A DNA stretch of 64,000 nt, taken from Candidatus Marispirochaeta associata (lineage in GTDB: Bacteria > Spirochaetota > Spirochaetia > JC444 > Marispirochaetaceae). The position numbers and the translations under genes were made by a program. Positions 15,482-23,793 of this stretch are shown here, piece after piece (the first letter of the stretch is position 1; every line of letters starts with the position of its first letter). The DNA is taken from the NCBI GenBank assembly GCA_001749745.1, contig JWTM01000263.1, positions 62,001-126,000 on the forward strand. The letters run 5' to 3'. A model generated the notes under the pieces. That model searched no databases and was not told the DNA's origin. It was given only the letters and a program-made list of their open reading frames with translations.

Positions 15482-15838
15482 ATGAAGCTATTTACATTAA
15501 AACGTAAGGTCTTTTTCAAGACTAAAGAAGAATATGATGTATTATTCTATTCTGTATCATATGAGCCTCTAAAGCAGAGGCTCGATGCTTTTCCTGATAT
15601 TGAGAGAGGAAAGTGCCACATTACTGAAACATTTCTTGAATATGACTTGCCTGAAAATCAAGATTCTCTATATAGAGTATCTATGAAAGGAAAGGATACT
15701 TTCTATGATTTTATTGACGAAGGGGAGGTGTATATGTCAGAGGACGCAGCTGAAAAGGTAGCAGACAGCAAGAACCAGAATAGCGGGGCTGGAGATATGT
15801 TCGAATATAAGGTTAAAAAGATTAAAATAATATATTAG
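15482..15838 (+). CDS. Uncharacterised 118-residue protein, fourth gene of the DprA operon
   Basis: I do not recognise this protein. It starts 7 bases after the AT-hook gene stop, so it belongs to the same operon. It is soluble, mixed alpha/beta in appearance, acidic in the middle and Lys-rich at the end (VKKIKII). There is no membrane segment, signal peptide or Cys motif. A start at 15482 agrees with a short TAGGAT just upstream. It could be an effector, an inhibitor or a structural partner of the module; nothing in the sequence decides. Confidence 0.6.
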   Translation: MKLFTLKRKVFFKTKEEYDVLFYSVSYEPLKQRLDAFPDIERGKCHITETFLEYDLPENQDSLYRVSMKGKDTFYDFIDEGEVYMSEDAAEKVADSKNQNSGAGDMFEYKVKKIKIIY

Positions 15839-16008
15839 TATAGATTATACTTGATTTACTGCACATAAATGTATTTGTGATTTTAAATTCTCGTAATTTT
15901 TTTGTGTGGTTACGATAGTTCTCTATAGTGTTTTAAATGATGTCATCCTCCAGCTGATAACTTTAAAATAGTATTATAAGCTTGATCAAATTCGGTTGGT
16001 TTAACTGA

Positions 16009-16434
16009 TTACTTTACAGTTCCCCAACGTATATGCTGGATTACAATATTCGGCTTTTGAGCATCGACACAGCAAATCTCATCCCATCGAAATGAACCCC
16101 TCAGAAGAACGATGCCATCATAATAAACTCCATATATTATCCCCAATAGAATATTGACGACATGACGTGTTGTGAAGGTAAGCAAGAAGGTAATAGCGAA
16201 AAAAAGATTTGTGTGAAGGTTGCCTTTTGAGAAGAGAAAGAAAAGAAATATTATAGAGAGAGCTACCATCAATATATCCAAAACACGAACTTTGCGATAT
16301 TGATAGATTAATGCTGAATTATTTTTGAGTTGCAAGGCGTTTCTCAATCGGGAGAAGTTGAGAATAGCGGGAATGAAGCAGAACAGGGCGACTGGAATGA
16401 ATATAAGTATTGCGTCGATTGCTTTTAAATTCAT
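16009..16434 (-). CDS. Small membrane protein, second of a pair
   Basis: The 141-residue product has three to four predicted membrane segments (about residues 8-25, 48-65, 72-90 and 92-108) and a short C-terminal tail ending in a WDEICCVD and IRWGTVK region that looks soluble. I do not recognise the family. Its ATG overlaps the stop of the upstream gene at 16431 (ATGA), so the two are co-translated. The pair converges with the PRTase-DprA operon. Membrane pairs in defence cargo can be pore-forming effectors, but no such signature is visible here. Confidence 0.6.
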   Translation of the reverse strand: MNLKAIDAILIFIPVALFCFIPAILNFSRLRNALQLKNNSALIYQYRKVRVLDILMVALSIIFLFFLFSKGNLHTNLFFAITFLLTFTTRHVVNILLGIIYGVYYDGIVLLRGSFRWDEICCVDAQKPNIVIQHIRWGTVK

Positions 16435-16913
16435 GCGTTAAGATCAATGATGTTCGAGATACACTTTTTGAAGGCGATTATAAAATTGTATGTATAGAGC
16501 AGAGAATAGACTACTGTTACTGTTTGAAGTGCTATTGTATTCCAGAAGAAAAAATCTATTGGAAGAATATATACGATAATCACGCTTGCTATCACTAAGG
16601 GCAGGAATATGAATAAGCTATATGTAATACTAAGAACTGCGGTTAAGGGTATTACGGAGTAGGCAAACTGAGTGACCTCACTTCCTTTAGAAATCTTATA
16701 CGCTTGGTAATAGCGATATATAGTGATGGCAAGAATCAATATAGTTCCTATACGAGAGATCGCAGTGAGAAAAGCGCTTCGGGTGTTTTGAACGAAATTT
16801 GTGTAGTTGGTCACAGAACCTACAGCGACAAAAGTATAGAAGGCGAAAGACCCATGGGTAATAGATTTAGACTTGATCTCAGTTACAATAGTTTTTGGGC
16901 TAATTAACGTCAC
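16431..16913 (-). CDS. Small membrane protein, first of a pair
   Basis: The 160-residue protein has an N-terminal soluble stretch of about 35 residues and then three to four hydrophobic segments (about 45-65, 85-105, 105-122 and 128-148). The family is not recognised. No clear SD stands before the ATG at 16913. It overlaps the downstream membrane-protein gene by four bases. The 243-base gap to its right (16914-17156) shows no clear gene and should hold divergent promoters for this pair and for the recombinase-domain gene. Confidence 0.6.
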   Translation of the reverse strand: MTLISPKTIVTEIKSKSITHGSFAFYTFVAVGSVTNYTNFVQNTRSAFLTAISRIGTILILAITIYRYYQAYKISKGSEVTQFAYSVIPLTAVLSITYSLFIFLPLVIASVIIVYILPIDFFFWNTIALQTVTVVYSLLYTYNFIIAFKKCISNIIDLNA

Positions 16914-17156
16914 TGTAATCTCCCTTGATTAAATATTGATCTTCAATGCTACCAATTCAACGGAGCAAAGCAATATAAATATACAATGAACTAATCTCCT
17001 ATACAAGTAAGCATCCAATCTCTCAGATTAACTTTAGTGAGTAATATGCTATAGTAAATTTAGGTAATCAAATAGGAATGAAATATAAGACTGCGCTTTA
17101 TGATCAGATTTAACTATTTGTTTTAATTTTCGGTGACTGCTTGATAAGATAATTAC

Positions 17157-17591
17157 ATGAAGATAATAAACCAGAAAAACGAAACAAGGCGCCTGAAGAA
17201 AATCAAGGCATACCATTATTCAAAAAATAGGAAATACTCAAACCTCTATGGATACAAGCTTGATGAGTCAGGCAACCCCTATATGATCAAGGATGAGGCC
17301 ATTTTAATAAGGCTGGTAATCGGCAGCATTGCTTCTGGTATTCCGATAAAGCACATAGCTTGGTATCTGGAAGAGGAAGGAATGCGAACAAGATCAGGGA
17401 AGCGCTGGACTGTAAAAATGTTAGCCGCCTTAGTTAAGCCGATTTATACTGGAAGAATCAGGAATAGATGGGGTATCTGGATCAAATCACCTTATTACAG
17501 CAAGTTTGTATCAGTCAGAACCTATAAGCGAGCTAAAAAAGCCGTTGAGAGGTTATTTCCACCCCAAAAAGAGGCCAAAAAAATAGCCTAA
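17157..17591 (+). CDS. Stand-alone serine-recombinase 'Recombinase' domain protein (catalytic domain missing)
   Basis: The 144 residues match the DNA-binding Recombinase domain of large serine integrases: LYGYKLDESGNPYMIKDEAILIRLVIGSIASG, then IAWYLEEEGMRTRSGKRW and the NPIYTGRI-like KPIYTGRIRNRWG. The N-terminal resolvase domain with the catalytic Ser is absent, and I see no remnant of it in the 240 bases upstream. It is either a fragment of a decayed large serine recombinase or a retained DNA-binding protein. The start codon is in a plausible place, though no strong SD is visible. Confidence 0.65.
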   Translation: MKIINQKNETRRLKKIKAYHYSKNRKYSNLYGYKLDESGNPYMIKDEAILIRLVIGSIASGIPIKHIAWYLEEEGMRTRSGKRWTVKMLAALVKPIYTGRIRNRWGIWIKSPYYSKFVSVRTYKRAKKAVERLFPPQKEAKKIA

Positions 17592-17596
17592 TTTGC

Positions 17597-17614
17597 TCCT
17601 GGGGACCCCCAGGA
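17597..17614. other. Short hairpin after the recombinase-domain gene
   Basis: TCCTGGGG and CCCCAGGA are inverted repeats separated by two bases, beginning 5 bases after the stop codon. A T-rich stretch follows about 10 bases later, so it could end transcription weakly. Confidence 0.4.
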
Positions 17615-17747
17615 CGCGATTTCTTTTATTATCCGATACATTCCCTCTAAACTCCCCTAAAAACACGAAATTTGCCCTTTTTTCCCTTTAAATTCGCATA
17701 CTTTTTCTCAAAGACTGCAAAGGTAATACATGAGGAGGGAAGTATGT

Positions 17748-17924
17748 ATGCATTCATCAAAGCGAAGAATTCCTAAGACAATCACACTATCGGTTCAAGC
17801 TCATGATGCACTGGATCAGTATTGCTCAATGCATCGAGTTGCTGCAAGTAAGCTGATTGAGCAATTGATTACCAATTATCTACGAGATTGGCTGCAAGAA
17901 TATGATCAAAAAAAAAGAGGATAA
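17748..17924 (+). CDS. Small ribbon-helix-helix (CopG/Arc-like) protein
   Basis: The 58-residue protein begins with a basic strand (KRRIPKTITLSV) and continues with two helices (AHDALDQYCSMHRVAASKLIEQLITNYL), the plan of ribbon-helix-helix DNA-binding proteins. A strong GAGGAGG SD is 9 bases before the ATG at 17748; an upstream in-frame ATG at 17730 sits on top of the SD and is not favoured. Proteins of this kind control plasmid copy number, toxin-antitoxin or replication genes. It lies just upstream of the primase-helicase gene and its hairpin, which suggests a role in controlling replication of the element. Confidence 0.7.
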   Translation: MHSSKRRIPKTITLSVQAHDALDQYCSMHRVAASKLIEQLITNYLRDWLQEYDQKKRG

Positions 17925-18009
17925 TAGATAAATGAAAAAAGATAATAGTAGCTAATAAGCATAGTTGATTGTAAGCATGTGGTATTGCTTAATAGATTGA
18001 TGGCAGCGT

Positions 18010-18104
18010 AAAAAGCCCTTAAGCAAGGGAGTGAGATTATTCAAAAGTAGCCATCAGCTTTTGAATGATAATTACCACCTCACTCCTTTGTTTAAGGGTT
18101 TTTT
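18010..18104 (+). ncRNA. Long two-tier hairpin upstream of the primase-helicase
   Basis: Bases 18010-18035 pair with 18079-18104 over 26 consecutive positions, three of them G-T (G-U in plus-strand RNA). Inside this, 18039-18047 pair with 18058-18066, leaving a 10-base loop. The 3' arm ends in a T-run, so the plus-strand RNA has terminator form; the minus strand also ends in T. Wobbles in place of mismatches suggest a plus-strand RNA structure. It could be a counter-transcript/attenuator, a bidirectional terminator or part of a replication origin. Confidence 0.6.
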
Positions 18105-18180
18105 TATAGAAGATAGAACACATTAAAATACATTAAACACATTCGGGCACACTTCTAAATTAAGAAGATTCCATACATTA

Positions 18181-18197
18181 AGAATGCGTAGCATTCT
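18181..18197. promoter_or_regulatory. Inverted repeat in the primase-helicase leader
   Basis: AGAATGC and GCATTCT flank a GTA centre, 23 bases before the start codon at 18221. This is a possible operator for the nearby ribbon-helix-helix protein. No direct support beyond position and symmetry. Confidence 0.4.
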
Positions 18198-18220
18198 ATT
18201 TACAAAATTAAAGGAGCCCT

Positions 18221-20440
18221 ATGATGGCAATAAATAATGAAATAAGTGATACTTTAGCGCGGAGTTTCACCCTTTACCGTTCAGACGTGCAGATGAATAT
18301 CCAGAATCTATTCTATCCGATTAAGGAAGAAATAAATTCACTTGATGACCTGCATAGAGTATGCGGATACGATCATATTATGGCTGAAATGGAAAATCAT
18401 GATCGTAGAGTAAAGAAAAATTTTAAATGCTCAAATGTCTTGATACTTGATTTTGACAATGATGAGAAGAGATGTCCTACTCCAGGAGATTATGTGACAA
18501 TCGATTACATAAAAAGTCTTGGTATTGAATGTTGGGTTCATTCAAGTAAAAGTCATACCGATGATAAACACAAATTACATTTGTATCTACCAACAAATAG
18601 AACTATCTATGACTATCGAGAATGGGAAAAATATCAAAAGAAATTGGTTGAAATGTTTGATAAGAGTGATAAGGCAATAAAAAATTGTAATCGGTTATTC
18701 TTTACATCGAAGACAGATGAGTATTGGTGCCAGCGAGGTCGGAATATTATTGGTATTCTTGATGAGGAGTTCATGAAGGACAAAGTCATAGATCAGCAGA
18801 AGAAAAAAGAACAGAATAGAGAAAGGAGCATACGTAAAAATAATCTTCAGAAATGGTCAATTGATAATAACTGGAAAGTTGATATATCCAACATCCACGA
18901 CTCGTTAGTTATAATTGCAGCCAAACTTGGTCAGAGAGGCTATGATTCTGATGAAATCCTAAATGAACTTGAAAAAAGGAATCAAAATGAATCTTTGAAC
19001 CGTCCGTTTGATGAGCTTGAGAGAATAGCGATGTGGGGTGCTGATCGTGAAGTAAGAATCGATGAGCGAAAAGCATATGAAAAACTCGATAGTAGGTATA
19101 TTGTATCTGCAGTAGGAGGTAAGTTTAGGATTTATGATTGGCCTAGTAGATCATTTTTTACGAAGCAAGATTTCCTTGACATAGAAAACAATCATAAAAT
19201 AAAATTCATTGATGAAGATACTGATGAAGAAGTTGTGATCGACTGTGCGAGAACATGGATAGATAAAAGTAAGCGTTATCGTAAAATAGACTGTGTATTT
19301 GATCTTGAGACAGAATTACCAGATGACACATTTAACTCTTTTCGGGGCTATAACACTACTCCAAGAGAAGGAGAATGTGATCTTATTTTGGATCATATTA
19401 AGACAATTATTTGCAATCGAGATGAAAGTATGTATGAATGGTTTATGGGGTGGCTCGCGTTTATGTTTCAACAGCCAACCAAAAAAATACCTTCAGTGCC
19501 AGTTTTGATAAGTGATGAAGGAACAGGGAAATCAACTATAACCGATATGCTAATTGATATTATTGGCACTATACACTCCACAATGATCAGCGATATCGAT
19601 ACCATCACACAAAATCATAATGCCGAGCTTCAAGAAAAACTTCTTGTTGTTTTTGAAGAATCAACTTATGGTGGCAGTCAAAAAACAAAAGGGATGCTCA
19701 AGGCTTTCACTGGCAATAAGACTGTTAGAATAGAGCCAAAGTTTATGGAAGCCTACAATATTACTAATTGTCTTCATTTCATCATAGCTTCAAACGAAGA
19801 TTGGGCCGCACCCGTGGGCGAGAATAACCGACGTTATGTTATTATGCAAGTAAGTGATGAGCGACGTAATGATACAAAGTATTTTGAAGCTCTTAACCAT
19901 TGCATTGATTCGGGCGGGAAAGAAGCGTTTTTACATGAACTTCTAAACTGGGACCTTTCAGACTACAATGCATATAAAATACCACATACTGAAGCTGAAG
20001 AGCGTATGAAGACCCATGGAAGAAAGCTGCATGAAGAATGGATAAGAAGTTGTATCGATCATGAGTTACCGCCAGCATATGATCTTTTTTCAAAGGTGAA
20101 GGAGGGGCGGATCACATCTACTGAAGCCTATAAGATTTATCTTGAGTATTACAATACATACAGCTCAAAGTATGATACTAAGCTAAGGCCATCCCAGCTA
20201 AAGATTTTGTTGGAAAAATATGGAATAACTCATTCAAAAAGCATTAGATTTGGAGGAGTTGTAACGTCAGGTTATATCGTGCCTTCAATCGCAGAGATAC
20301 GAAAAAATATGAAGAGCGCTCCCATGAATGACTTGGATGAACAAAGTGTTGTTATAGCGTCTGGGATTGAATATGATAATATTCTTGCGTTTTCCTTAGA
20401 TTCTATAGATGAAGGAAGTTCAGAGTGCAGTAACTATTAG
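18221..20440 (+). CDS. Replicative primase-helicase (AEP-like primase plus SF3-type helicase)
   Basis: The 739-residue protein has an N-terminal primase-like region with a VLILDFDND acidic motif near residue 75 and a later SSKSHTDDKHKLHLYLP segment, like archaeo-eukaryotic primases of plasmids and phages. The C-terminal half is a D5/DUF5906-type helicase: Walker A SDEGTGKST at 431-439, then VVFEESTYGG, and the typical HFIIASNEDWAAPVGENNRRYVIM sensor region. Such proteins start and unwind DNA at their own origins. An AAGGAG SD favours the second ATG at 18224. This gene lets the element replicate after excision. Confidence 0.82.
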   Translation: MMAINNEISDTLARSFTLYRSDVQMNIQNLFYPIKEEINSLDDLHRVCGYDHIMAEMENHDRRVKKNFKCSNVLILDFDNDEKRCPTPGDYVTIDYIKSLGIECWVHSSKSHTDDKHKLHLYLPTNRTIYDYREWEKYQKKLVEMFDKSDKAIKNCNRLFFTSKTDEYWCQRGRNIIGILDEEFMKDKVIDQQKKKEQNRERSIRKNNLQKWSIDNNWKVDISNIHDSLVIIAAKLGQRGYDSDEILNELEKRNQNESLNRPFDELERIAMWGADREVRIDERKAYEKLDSRYIVSAVGGKFRIYDWPSRSFFTKQDFLDIENNHKIKFIDEDTDEEVVIDCARTWIDKSKRYRKIDCVFDLETELPDDTFNSFRGYNTTPREGECDLILDHIKTIICNRDESMYEWFMGWLAFMFQQPTKKIPSVPVLISDEGTGKSTITDMLIDIIGTIHSTMISDIDTITQNHNAELQEKLLVVFEESTYGGSQKTKGMLKAFTGNKTVRIEPKFMEAYNITNCLHFIIASNEDWAAPVGENNRRYVIMQVSDERRNDTKYFEALNHCIDSGGKEAFLHELLNWDLSDYNAYKIPHTEAEERMKTHGRKLHEEWIRSCIDHELPPAYDLFSKVKEGRITSTEAYKIYLEYYNTYSSKYDTKLRPSQLKILLEKYGITHSKSIRFGGVVTSGYIVPSIAEIRKNMKSAPMNDLDEQSVVIASGIEYDNILAFSLDSIDEGSSECSNY

Positions 20441-20446
20441 CAGAGA

Positions 20447-20547
20447 CTACCTACATTAAAACTACAATAAAACTACAACTATATGCACTGTAATTGTTTA
20501 TTATATAATGAAATACATATAGTTGTAGGTTTGTAGTTGATGTAGGA
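20447..20547. repeat. Imperfect inverted repeats built from CTACA words, candidate origin
   Basis: Just after the primase-helicase gene, the left arm (20447-20484) repeats CTACA/ACTACA words and ends ACAACTATAT. The right arm (20515-20547) reads ATATAGTTGTAGG then TTGTAGTTGATGTAGGAG, its near reverse complement. A further CCTACAAACTACAA copy lies near 20647. The AT-rich centre and iteron-like words fit an origin for the adjacent primase-helicase, or binding sites of its regulator. Confidence 0.5.
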
Positions 20548-20671
20548 GATGTTTTCTATAGATATAAAACGCAAAAAAACAAAATCCAAAAAAAGAAATC
20601 CTGGATTTGATCATTAAAAAAAGAAACTAAATTGACAGCATATACACCTACAAACTACAAAGATAAATATA

Positions 20672-20791
20672 ATGAAAAATAGTGCCATAACTGAAATCAA
20701 GTATTTACTTGTCGCCGCGGTCTTTGAGGACTACGAGCGCTTTCTCCAGCTCATCCAATACTTGGATAAGACATTCTTGAATATGAAGTAG
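20672..20791 (+). CDS. Possible 39-residue peptide (hypothetical)
   Basis: An ATG-started frame encodes 39 residues with an amphipathic helix, EDYERFLQLIQYLDKTFLNM. The central part is more GC-rich than its surroundings, which fits coding or transferred DNA. No good SD is present and I know no relative. Apart from this frame and the inverted repeats, the 548-base stretch 20441-20988 shows no gene. Confidence 0.3.
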   Translation: MKNSAITEIKYLLVAAVFEDYERFLQLIQYLDKTFLNMK

Positions 20792-20988
20792 CTAATAAAG
20801 AAATGTAGTTGTGTTACACAAGAACCAAAATTTATTGTCATTAACAATGAGATAGATGACCGAGAAAATTGTGACTCCCCAGAGTAGTGAAGGGTTTTTA
20901 AAAATCAACAGCAAGATGCAACTTATATTCATCTAAGCTATCTTTGATGGGTGGTAATAGGTCTAAGATTGACAACATTAGAAAAACC

Positions 20989-21501
20989 TCATTCAGTATT
21001 TAAGAGATCGATAGTATAGCTATCCAACCAATCCCACCATTGAAACTGTGGATAGCTCTTTGTTCCGTTCTTCATACGATTGTGTTCGTTTTCAATAAAC
21101 ACATCCTGCTTCATCAGTTCTGACAGTGAGATGATTGCAATCATCTTAGGCTTCAAGTTCTTCCCCAGACGCACGGCTGCAAGAGTATTCCAAGGGTTAT
21201 TCTCACGATTGAGAGGTTTTACTTGAGTCCCTTTCCCTCGTTTGGACCATTCTGTTACTGTCTTTACAGATATTCTCATTGATTTAGCGGGAACCGTTAG
21301 ATCAACAGGATCAACCTTTGTCTTTGCTGGAATGACTTGAAAACCGCCTTTCTCAAAGTAGTATTGAACCCAGTATTCGCCGATATCCCCAATGTGATTA
21401 TCATTGCCCAAAATGATCTTATCATCTGCGAGTAACTGAAATAGACGGCGTGTTTCAGCAAGAGACTCTATGGCTTGTAGAAATAGTTTATGATTGTCCA
21501 T
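20989..21501 (-). CDS. PD-(D/E)XK-like putative nuclease, 170 residues
   Basis: The pattern of a PD-(D/E)XK fold is visible: an N-terminal helix with GDIGEYWVQYYFEKGGF (Glu42), an Asp in VDPVDLTV (Asp64 or Asp67), and a strand SVKT with Lys80 in place of the usual E-x-K. This suggests a DNA-acting nuclease or a degenerate relative. The ATG overlaps the stop of the upstream 398-residue gene by one base (TAATG), so the pair is one operon. The assignment is from motif spacing only; I do not recognise a named family. Confidence 0.55.
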   Translation of the reverse strand: MDNHKLFLQAIESLAETRRLFQLLADDKIILGNDNHIGDIGEYWVQYYFEKGGFQVIPAKTKVDPVDLTVPAKSMRISVKTVTEWSKRGKGTQVKPLNRENNPWNTLAAVRLGKNLKPKMIAIISLSELMKQDVFIENEHNRMKNGTKSYPQFQWWDWLDSYTIDLLNTE

Positions 21502-22697
21502 TATTGATCCTCAAGGTGCTTGATCCTCGGCCTAAACACATTGACAAAGTTGTTCAACTGGTATTTAAAGAACTCTTTGATCTGCTTTCGTGAAGTATCT
21601 GCGAATACATCATTAACTTTGAGCCTCACACCAGCGCCACCGCCATCTGTATTCATGTCCCATATGACATCAGAACCAAGCTCTTGAATGATTTCATCCT
21701 TGTGTTCTTGCATATAAGCACCGATTTCTCGACCCTTCTCAGTTTTACCATAACGAAAATAAACGCCAACCCTATTGTCAGACTTCATAAAGTAGGCGCT
21801 AATCCAACCGTTTTTATCAGGGAGATAAACATAGAGGTTTGTCCAATTGGCAGGTGAGGGGAGAGGTTGCCCTTGATCATCAAACTCTAACTCTGTAACA
21901 AGTTCCTGCCAGAAAGTTTGATAGAACTCTTTCTCCTTAACCTGCTCTGGTGTCAAACTCTTATCTTTCGGGACCAGTTTGTCAGAAGTATTGGTTTGCG
22001 CTACAGATATTCCATCGGGAAGATCAAAGACGATTCTTTCTAACTCAACCGTCTTTACGTTGATCCGAGGGAGAATAACCTGGCCTATCTCAGGATGTTC
22101 ATAAATAGAGAGTTCAACCATAGCAAAGGTAAAGTCGAGATGACCAGCGTTGGTAAGGAATTCTGTGATATTGGAAGCTCCTTCTCGAATACCATCTCCT
22201 GCTATCAGTAATAGAAAGTTGCCTTTCTTCAAGTTCCTGCTTACCGAATCCACAAAAGCAGCCTCACCGATTCCGATTTCAGAATCTGTTCCACATGCTA
22301 ATTCATAAAGGGTGTTACCTTTTCGCTTCAGGTTCTTGTTGATCTCACGTTGGAGGTCTTCATATGACCATTTGGTCATCTCGCGGGCATAATCCATGAT
22401 TTGAGCTATGACCTTGCGTCTCGCTTCAGGATTCCGCCAGAGTTTGGTTTCTACAATGATAAGACGGCCTGTTGGTGTTACCATGAGAATATCAAGGGGA
22501 CCTACAGGTGTATTGAGTTCTTTGCAGACTGATAGGGCAGGGTAGAAAGCTTCATCAATCTCTGCGATTGGAAGACAGTCAGGATGATCGAAGATGAGGT
22601 TTTGAATATATTCCTCATTAAAAGCTTCGGTTCTGCTAAGTTTTTCAACCTTTTCGTTTTGGATTAGTAGTGGTTTTCCATAAGAGATGCTTCTCAT
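21501..22697 (-). CDS. PD-(D/E)XK nuclease-superfamily protein, 398 residues
   Basis: The nuclease core is clear: PLDILMVTPTGRLIIVETKLW supplies Asp69, Glu83 and Lys85, followed by a RRKVIAQIMDYA helix with Gln99. A C-terminal region from about residue 255 (YQTFWQELVTELE, then WISAYF and RVGVYFRYGKTEKG) looks like the DUF4268-type domain seen in proteins next to restriction systems. It is co-translated with a smaller nuclease-like gene and lies 1.1 kb from hsdM. A restriction or anti-phage role is inferred. Confidence 0.7.
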   Translation of the reverse strand: MRSISYGKPLLIQNEKVEKLSRTEAFNEEYIQNLIFDHPDCLPIAEIDEAFYPALSVCKELNTPVGPLDILMVTPTGRLIIVETKLWRNPEARRKVIAQIMDYAREMTKWSYEDLQREINKNLKRKGNTLYELACGTDSEIGIGEAAFVDSVSRNLKKGNFLLLIAGDGIREGASNITEFLTNAGHLDFTFAMVELSIYEHPEIGQVILPRINVKTVELERIVFDLPDGISVAQTNTSDKLVPKDKSLTPEQVKEKEFYQTFWQELVTELEFDDQGQPLPSPANWTNLYVYLPDKNGWISAYFMKSDNRVGVYFRYGKTEKGREIGAYMQEHKDEIIQELGSDVIWDMNTDGGGAGVRLKVNDVFADTSRKQIKEFFKYQLNNFVNVFRPRIKHLEDQ

Positions 22698-22754
22698 CTA
22701 TAAATCCTTTTCATTAACATTACCTGGAACATACCCCAGTAATAGAATATTGAA

Positions 22755-23594
22755 CTACTGATCATCTTGAACATACGGATTTCTACAATATTTCTTGGTT
22801 TCAACTGGATACTCTCCAATTATATTCATCCCATAAAAACGTAAATCTTCACCAAGAAGCCAATGATACAAGTTTTCATAGATGTGTTCTGGATGAATTT
22901 TTAAACCATAGCCTGAAGTTCTGGAGTAGCCTCTCAATAGTATTTCTTTAACTTTATTGAATATTGGTGTTGAAAATGTCGCTTCCCCGCCAACATGAGC
23001 TGTTACGCAACCAGTAATAACATCTGCACATTGTAATAATCGAGAGAACTTTGAAGGGGTAGAAACCACATTGTGAGCAAACTTTTCAGGTTTAACATAG
23101 TCAGTTCCTTGCTCTAAGGTATTTAGGCATTCTAATAAGAAATTGTCTTCATCATGTCTATTCCCGCCAGGTCTATCGACAATAATCAATCCGTGGCTGT
23201 TATTCTTAATTAAATATTTTTCAATTCGCTCTACAAATAGCTTTGTAACATCAAATTCGTGATCATCACCACCAGTTGCTGTGTTATAATTGGTATCATT
23301 GATGCAGATTATGGCTTTAACTTCATGCGCAGTCAGTTTTTCAAGTATCTCAAGATAAAATGATTCTCGCTGAGCATCTATTAAGTTTTCTCTCATCCAG
23401 AGTTCTCTACCAGGTGACCATTTAAATTCATCATGTGGGGGGAAGTCATAACGAGCACATATGTCATCGATTTCTCGAATCAAAGGACCACTACTATCAG
23501 AATCAATTATGAATCCACCGATTGAAACTAAGGGACCCATATCTGGTATGCAAGCACTTCTATTCTTTGAATCATCAGCGAAGATTAATTTCAT
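22755..23594 (-). CDS. DUF3800-family protein (RNase H-like fold)
   Basis: The 279-residue protein opens with MKLIFADDSKNR, the DUF3800 strand with acidic residues near position 7, and continues with SIGGFIIDS. A second conserved acidic strand is LIIVDRPGG, followed by a later S-LLQCADVITG segment. DUF3800 proteins are predicted RNase H-like nucleases, often found among phage and defence genes; activity is unproven for most. It is transcribed away from hsdM, with 199 bases between, and lies upstream of the two nuclease-like genes on the same strand (57-base gap), so the three may be one unit. Confidence 0.7.
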   Translation of the reverse strand: MKLIFADDSKNRSACIPDMGPLVSIGGFIIDSDSSGPLIREIDDICARYDFPPHDEFKWSPGRELWMRENLIDAQRESFYLEILEKLTAHEVKAIICINDTNYNTATGGDDHEFDVTKLFVERIEKYLIKNNSHGLIIVDRPGGNRHDEDNFLLECLNTLEQGTDYVKPEKFAHNVVSTPSKFSRLLQCADVITGCVTAHVGGEATFSTPIFNKVKEILLRGYSRTSGYGLKIHPEHIYENLYHWLLGEDLRFYGMNIIGEYPVETKKYCRNPYVQDDQ

Positions 23595-23793
23595 CTAATT
23601 TTCTATCAGCCTTTTAATGTATACATAATGATCTGAAATCCAGAATCTCTTTTCGAATTTATACTATATCCCAGATTTACCTGTATAACAAGTTTTGTGT
23701 GGAGTAATTGGAGATAGAGAAATCATTTAAAGGCTCCTGGATAATCCCCAATAATCCGCTATAATCAATACAAAACCATGTAAGGATGCACCA

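Noticed and set aside
17607..17720. Possible small RNA in the gap after the recombinase-domain gene
   Set aside because: Only one short hairpin and T-rich sequence are present, with no promoter; a weak terminator explains it.
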